DNA of 64,000 nt, from assembly GCA_937927945.1 (NCBI GenBank), contig CALEYW010000088.1:17472-81471 (forward strand). Reading direction: 5' to 3'. A model generated the notes under the pieces. It was not told where the DNA came from. It ran no database searches and saw nothing but the letters and a program-made list of their open reading frames with translations. This stretch comes from an uncultured candidate division WPS-2 bacterium (GTDB lineage Bacteria; Vulcanimicrobiota; Vulcanimicrobiia; Vulcanimicrobiales; Vulcanimicrobiaceae). Both the position numbers and the translations under genes were made by a program. This document shows positions 61,240 to 64,000 of the stretch, piece after piece (within the stretch, counting starts at the first letter, position 1; every line of letters starts with the position of its first letter).

Positions 61240-61953
61240 ATGGCACTCCGCGCTCCGCTACGCCGCGCCGCCGATCCGAACGTTGCCGAAATTGCTGCGC
61301 TGATCGGCGACCCCGCCCGCTCCGCGATGCTTTTCGCGCTGCTGGATAGCCGGGAGCTTCTTCCCGCCTCGGAGCTCGCGTTTCGGGCCGGTGCATCGCC
61401 GCAATCCGCGAGCGCGCATCTTGCCAAGCTCGTCGCCGGCGGCCTGCTCACCGCAACAGCGGTCGGACGACAGCGTCTGTTCCGCCTCGCATCGTCGGAC
61501 GTCGGGCACGCGATCGAGGTGCTGGCGACGATCGCGCGACCGACGCCGATCGTTGCGCTGAGTCAAACGACGACGATGCAGCGGCTGCGCGAAGCGCGTT
61601 CGTGCTACGACCACCTCGCGGGCCGGCTTGGCGTGGCGGTGACCGACCACTTCGTCGAGCGCGGTACGATAACGATGTCCGACCGCGCGTTCGCCCTCAC
61701 GGCTCGCGGCGAGCGGTTCTTCCGGACGCTCGGAATCGACGTCGACCGGGCGCGTGCGGATCGGCGAAGTTTCGCACGGGCGTGCGTTGATTGGTCGGAA
61801 CGCCGCCCTCATCTCGCTGGGAGCCTCGGGGCGTCGCTCCTGGAGCGCTTCCTTTCAGCGGGCTGGGTAGCGCGAAACGCGCAAGATCGTGCTTTGCGCA
61901 TCACGCCGGAAGGGCGCATCGAGCTCGAACGCCGTTTCCGCATCCGACTGTAG
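61240..61953 (+). CDS. ArsR-type winged-helix transcription regulator
   Basis: A 237-residue regulator. NVAEIAALIGDPARSAMLFALLDSRELLPASELAFRAGASPQSASAHLAKLVAGGLLTAT is an ArsR-like winged helix near residues 13-75, and a second domain with a helix-turn-helix look at the end (TARGERFFRTLGI and RALRITPEGRIELERRF) follows. The ATG is chosen because an upstream GTG would put the operator inside the coding region. It probably represses its own operon, which includes the P450 gene 5 bases downstream. No arsenic-type cysteine motif is seen, so the signal is probably an organic molecule. Confidence 0.85.
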   Translation: MALRAPLRRAADPNVAEIAALIGDPARSAMLFALLDSRELLPASELAFRAGASPQSASAHLAKLVAGGLLTATAVGRQRLFRLASSDVGHAIEVLATIARPTPIVALSQTTTMQRLREARSCYDHLAGRLGVAVTDHFVERGTITMSDRAFALTARGERFFRTLGIDVDRARADRRSFARACVDWSERRPHLAGSLGASLLERFLSAGWVARNAQDRALRITPEGRIELERRFRIRL

Positions 61954-61958
61954 CACCG

Positions 61959-63146
61959 ATGCACGAACTCGACCCGCTCTCCGCCGTCACCGCGACGGAC
62001 CCGTATCCCTACTACGCGCGCCTGGTCGCCGAGCGGCCGTTCTATCGGGACGACGCCCTGGGTATGTGGATCGCCGCGAGCGCGCAGACGGTCGAAGAGG
62101 TTCTGTCGAGCACCGCCATGCGCGTTCGCCCGATCTCGGAACCGGTGCCGAACGCAATCGCGGACACGCCCATGGCAGAGATCTTCGCGCGATTCGTGCG
62201 CATGACTGATGGGCCGCATCAAAGCGCAGTGAAGAACAGCGTCGTGGCGGCGCTCGGCCGTCTGGATCAGGGCGACCTGGCCGCAACGGGCGAGCGATGT
62301 GCGAACCAGTTGCTGCAGGCTCTTTCGGTCGACGATCCTGGAGCTTTGAACGCGTTCGTTCTCGGTCTTCCGGCGTTGGCAACCGCTTCGGCGCTTGGCT
62401 TCTCGCAGCACGACGCGCTTCATGCCGTCGCATGGACGAAAGATTTCGTTCGGTCGATCGCACCGGGCAGCACACAACCCGAAATCGCGCGTGGAACTCC
62501 GGCGACCGTAGCGCTGCATGCCGCGCTGCAATACCGGCTCGCCGAAGCGCCTGCGGACGGGTCGCTGTTTGCAATGATGCTGAACGAAGGTCGGCGGAGC
62601 GGCGTCGACGATGCCGTCGTCCTCGCGAACGCCATCGGGCTTCTTTTCCAGAGTTACGATGCGACGGCAGGCCTGATCGGAAATACGCTGGTCGCGCTTG
62701 CCGCCGGACGGAGCGATCTTCGTGATGCGATCCGGGACGACCCCGGATTGCTCGATGGCGTCATTGCCGAAGTCGCGCGCTACGACTCACCGGTACAGAA
62801 CACGCGCCGCTTCGCGGCGGCCCGGACAACGGTCATAGGCTCGAGCGTCGCCGAGGGCGACGTGGTCCTCGTCTTGCTGGCAGCCGCAAATCGCGACCCA
62901 TCGGTCAATCCGGACCCTCATCGCTTCGATGCCGCTCGCGATGAGCGCCGGACCTACACCTTCGGGGTCGGCGCGCATGCGTGTCCGGGCGCGCGGATGG
63001 CGACGACGATCGCGCGAGGGGGCGTCTCGCGCGTACTGGAATCCGGCATCGATCTTCAGGGACTGGTCGCGACGGGCTACCGGCCCTCGCTCAATGCACG
63101 CGTCCCCATGTTCGCACCTAGGATCGTCACGGGAGCAGTCTCATGA
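61959..63146 (+). CDS. Cytochrome P450
   Basis: A soluble P450 of 395 residues. The haem-binding loop FGVGAHACPGA puts the cysteine ligand near residue 342, and the K-helix ExxR is in EVARYDSPVQNTRR near 270. The I-helix reads LLFQSYDATAGLIGNTL, where the usual AGxDTT oxygen-activating pair is replaced by YDAT. Such changes occur in P450s with unusual chemistry. It belongs to the operon of the ArsR-type regulator and overlaps the next gene by ATGA. No ferredoxin partner gene is nearby. Confidence 0.93.
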   Translation: MHELDPLSAVTATDPYPYYARLVAERPFYRDDALGMWIAASAQTVEEVLSSTAMRVRPISEPVPNAIADTPMAEIFARFVRMTDGPHQSAVKNSVVAALGRLDQGDLAATGERCANQLLQALSVDDPGALNAFVLGLPALATASALGFSQHDALHAVAWTKDFVRSIAPGSTQPEIARGTPATVALHAALQYRLAEAPADGSLFAMMLNEGRRSGVDDAVVLANAIGLLFQSYDATAGLIGNTLVALAAGRSDLRDAIRDDPGLLDGVIAEVARYDSPVQNTRRFAAARTTVIGSSVAEGDVVLVLLAAANRDPSVNPDPHRFDAARDERRTYTFGVGAHACPGARMATTIARGGVSRVLESGIDLQGLVATGYRPSLNARVPMFAPRIVTGAVS

Positions 63147-63487
63147 TCGCCGTAATTTTTGAAGTGTGGCCGCATTCCGAGACGAGAGACGAGTATCTCG
63201 ACATCGCCGCGCAGTTGAGGCCGCTGCTCGACGACATCGATGGATTCATTTCCATCGAGCGGTTCCAAAGCCTGAGCCAACCGGAAAAACTGCTCTCGCT
63301 TTCGTTTTGGCGTGACGAGGAGGCCGTAGCACAGTGGCGGCGCTTAGAGGCGCACCGCGACGCACAGTCTCGAGGACGCGCGACCGTCTTCAAAGACTAC
63401 CGGCTGCGAATCGCAAGCGTCCTGCGCGACTACGGCCTCAACGACCGGGCGGAGGCTCCGGCCGACAGCAAAGCCGTCCACGGCTGA
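63143..63487 (+). CDS. Antibiotic-biosynthesis-monooxygenase-like (ABM) protein
   Basis: A 114-residue ferredoxin-like-fold protein. MIAVIFEVWPHSETRDEYLDIAAQLRPLLDDIDGFISIERFQS and SLSFWRDEEAVAQWRRLEAHRDAQ are the classic ABM halves; members oxidise small aromatic or haem-like substrates without a cofactor, or act as degraders of quinones. It is translationally coupled to the P450 gene, so both probably act on the same small molecule. Confidence 0.87.
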   Translation: MIAVIFEVWPHSETRDEYLDIAAQLRPLLDDIDGFISIERFQSLSQPEKLLSLSFWRDEEAVAQWRRLEAHRDAQSRGRATVFKDYRLRIASVLRDYGLNDRAEAPADSKAVHG

Positions 63488-63500
63488 GGCGAGGTGGACG

Positions 63501-63887
63501 CTACTCGACTTGCGTCGTGTGCGCCGTGAGAAGGTGCCAGCCGGCGGCGGTGCGTTCGAGCAGGCTGGTGGTGACCGCGTAGGTGTCGGTGCCGTCGGCT
63601 TGGACGGTCACGATGTCGAGGTGCGCGATCGCGAAGCGGTCGGTGATGAAGCGAAGGTGCGAGGGGCGGATCTTCAGGCGCGACCCGCGGAACGGTCCGG
63701 CGAAGGCTTCGACGTGGCCCTCGCGGATCGCGGCGCGGCCGGCGAAGATGTGGCCGGCGCGGCCGACGTAGGTGGCGTCCTCGGCGAAGAACTCACCGTA
63801 GCGGTGGGCATCGCCGCGATTCCACGCTTGCTCGGCGTCATCGAACATGGCGCGCAGCGCGGCGGCGGCCGTTTGCTCTTCCTTCAT
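63501..63887 (-). CDS. SnoaL-like/SgcJ-type protein
   Basis: A 128-residue protein of the NTF2-like fold. AMFDDAEQAWNRGDAHRYGEFFAEDATYVGRAGHIFAGRAAIREGH is the family's typical first half, and TTSLLERTAAGWHLLTAHTTQVE the last strands. SgcJ/EcaC-type members act on or bind polyketide-like substrates. It is convergent with the small monooxygenase gene, 13 bases away, and the last 113 bases of the window hold nothing I recognise. Confidence 0.85.
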   Translation of the reverse strand: MKEEQTAAAALRAMFDDAEQAWNRGDAHRYGEFFAEDATYVGRAGHIFAGRAAIREGHVEAFAGPFRGSRLKIRPSHLRFITDRFAIAHLDIVTVQADGTDTYAVTTSLLERTAAGWHLLTAHTTQVE

Positions 63888-64000
63888 CCCGTTCGTCCTC
63901 GGGTGGCCTTCATCTGTTGGTTATCGGGTGGAGGGGGGCTGTTGCTGAAGGCGATGGCGGGTGACGGGGCGTTTCGACAACAGCGTGACAGGGGTGGGGG

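Overview
The window is about 64 kb of high-GC DNA (roughly two thirds G+C by eye) from a bacterium whose genes are packed into operons with 1- to 14-base overlaps and many GTG and TTG starts. A TonB-dependent receptor, a secretin, a TolC-like protein and MurE with a DNPR (meso-diaminopimelate) motif point to a diderm, Gram-negative-type envelope. The mix of genes would fit a little-studied high-GC diderm phylum such as Candidatus Eremiobacterota/Vulcanimicrobiota, but that is inference: there is no rRNA or ribosomal protein gene here to place it.

Layout. (1) 1-13104, plus strand: the dcw cell-wall cluster ftsI(3' end)-murE-murF-CofE-like-mraY-murD-ftsW-propeller-murG-murC-murB-ddl, in one direction and mostly overlapping. 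It has two unusual insertions and no ftsQ/A/Z after ddl. (2) 13116-17642: a VOC protein, a large lipoprotein of possible glycosidase fold, an iron-sulfur/truncated-globin fusion broken by one frameshift, and a YbaK-type deacylase. (3) 17737-19133: two toxin-antitoxin modules end to end (MazE/AbrB-Doc, then MntA-HepT), beside a relict 3' end of an SDR gene. (4) 19258-29328: a carbohydrate block with an SDR, an IlvD/Edd-type sugar-acid dehydratase, a Tat-exported binding protein, two permeases, a TonB-dependent receptor and a UgpC/MalK-type ATPase. (5) 29374-38402: Dyp peroxidase, 3-hydroxyisobutyrate-dehydrogenase-like enzyme, TMEM175-like channel and livKHMGF on the minus strand, then citrate synthase and hisB on the plus strand. 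(6) 38642-42186: an orphan secretin, an NHL-repeat protein and a small exported protein. (7) 42206-48218: two divergent operons that look like an uncharacterised polysaccharide synthesis, sulfation and export system. (8) 48548-58337: exported alpha/beta hydrolase, SpoIIE-type phosphatase, TelA, two tandem sorbosone-dehydrogenase-like propellers, hisH-hisA, alanine racemase, a membrane protein and an SRPBCC-like protein. (9) 58423-64000: CIRCE-groES-groEL with a strong terminator, a LysE-type exporter, an ArsR-type regulator with a perfect operator driving a P450 and a small monooxygenase, and a SnoaL-like protein.

How the genes work together: the first 13 kb makes lipid II precursors and part of the division machinery. 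The carbohydrate block would take a sugar or sugar acid across both membranes and oxidise and dehydrate it. The liv operon and its neighbours fit branched-chain amino acid uptake and breakdown. The most promising undescribed system is 42206-48218, where a BcsA/Alg8-like GT2 synthase, an HlyD/Alg44-like periplasmic protein without PilZ, a zinc-ribbon TackOD1-like protein, a sulfotransferase, an exported barrel-like protein and a TolC-like channel together could span the whole envelope.
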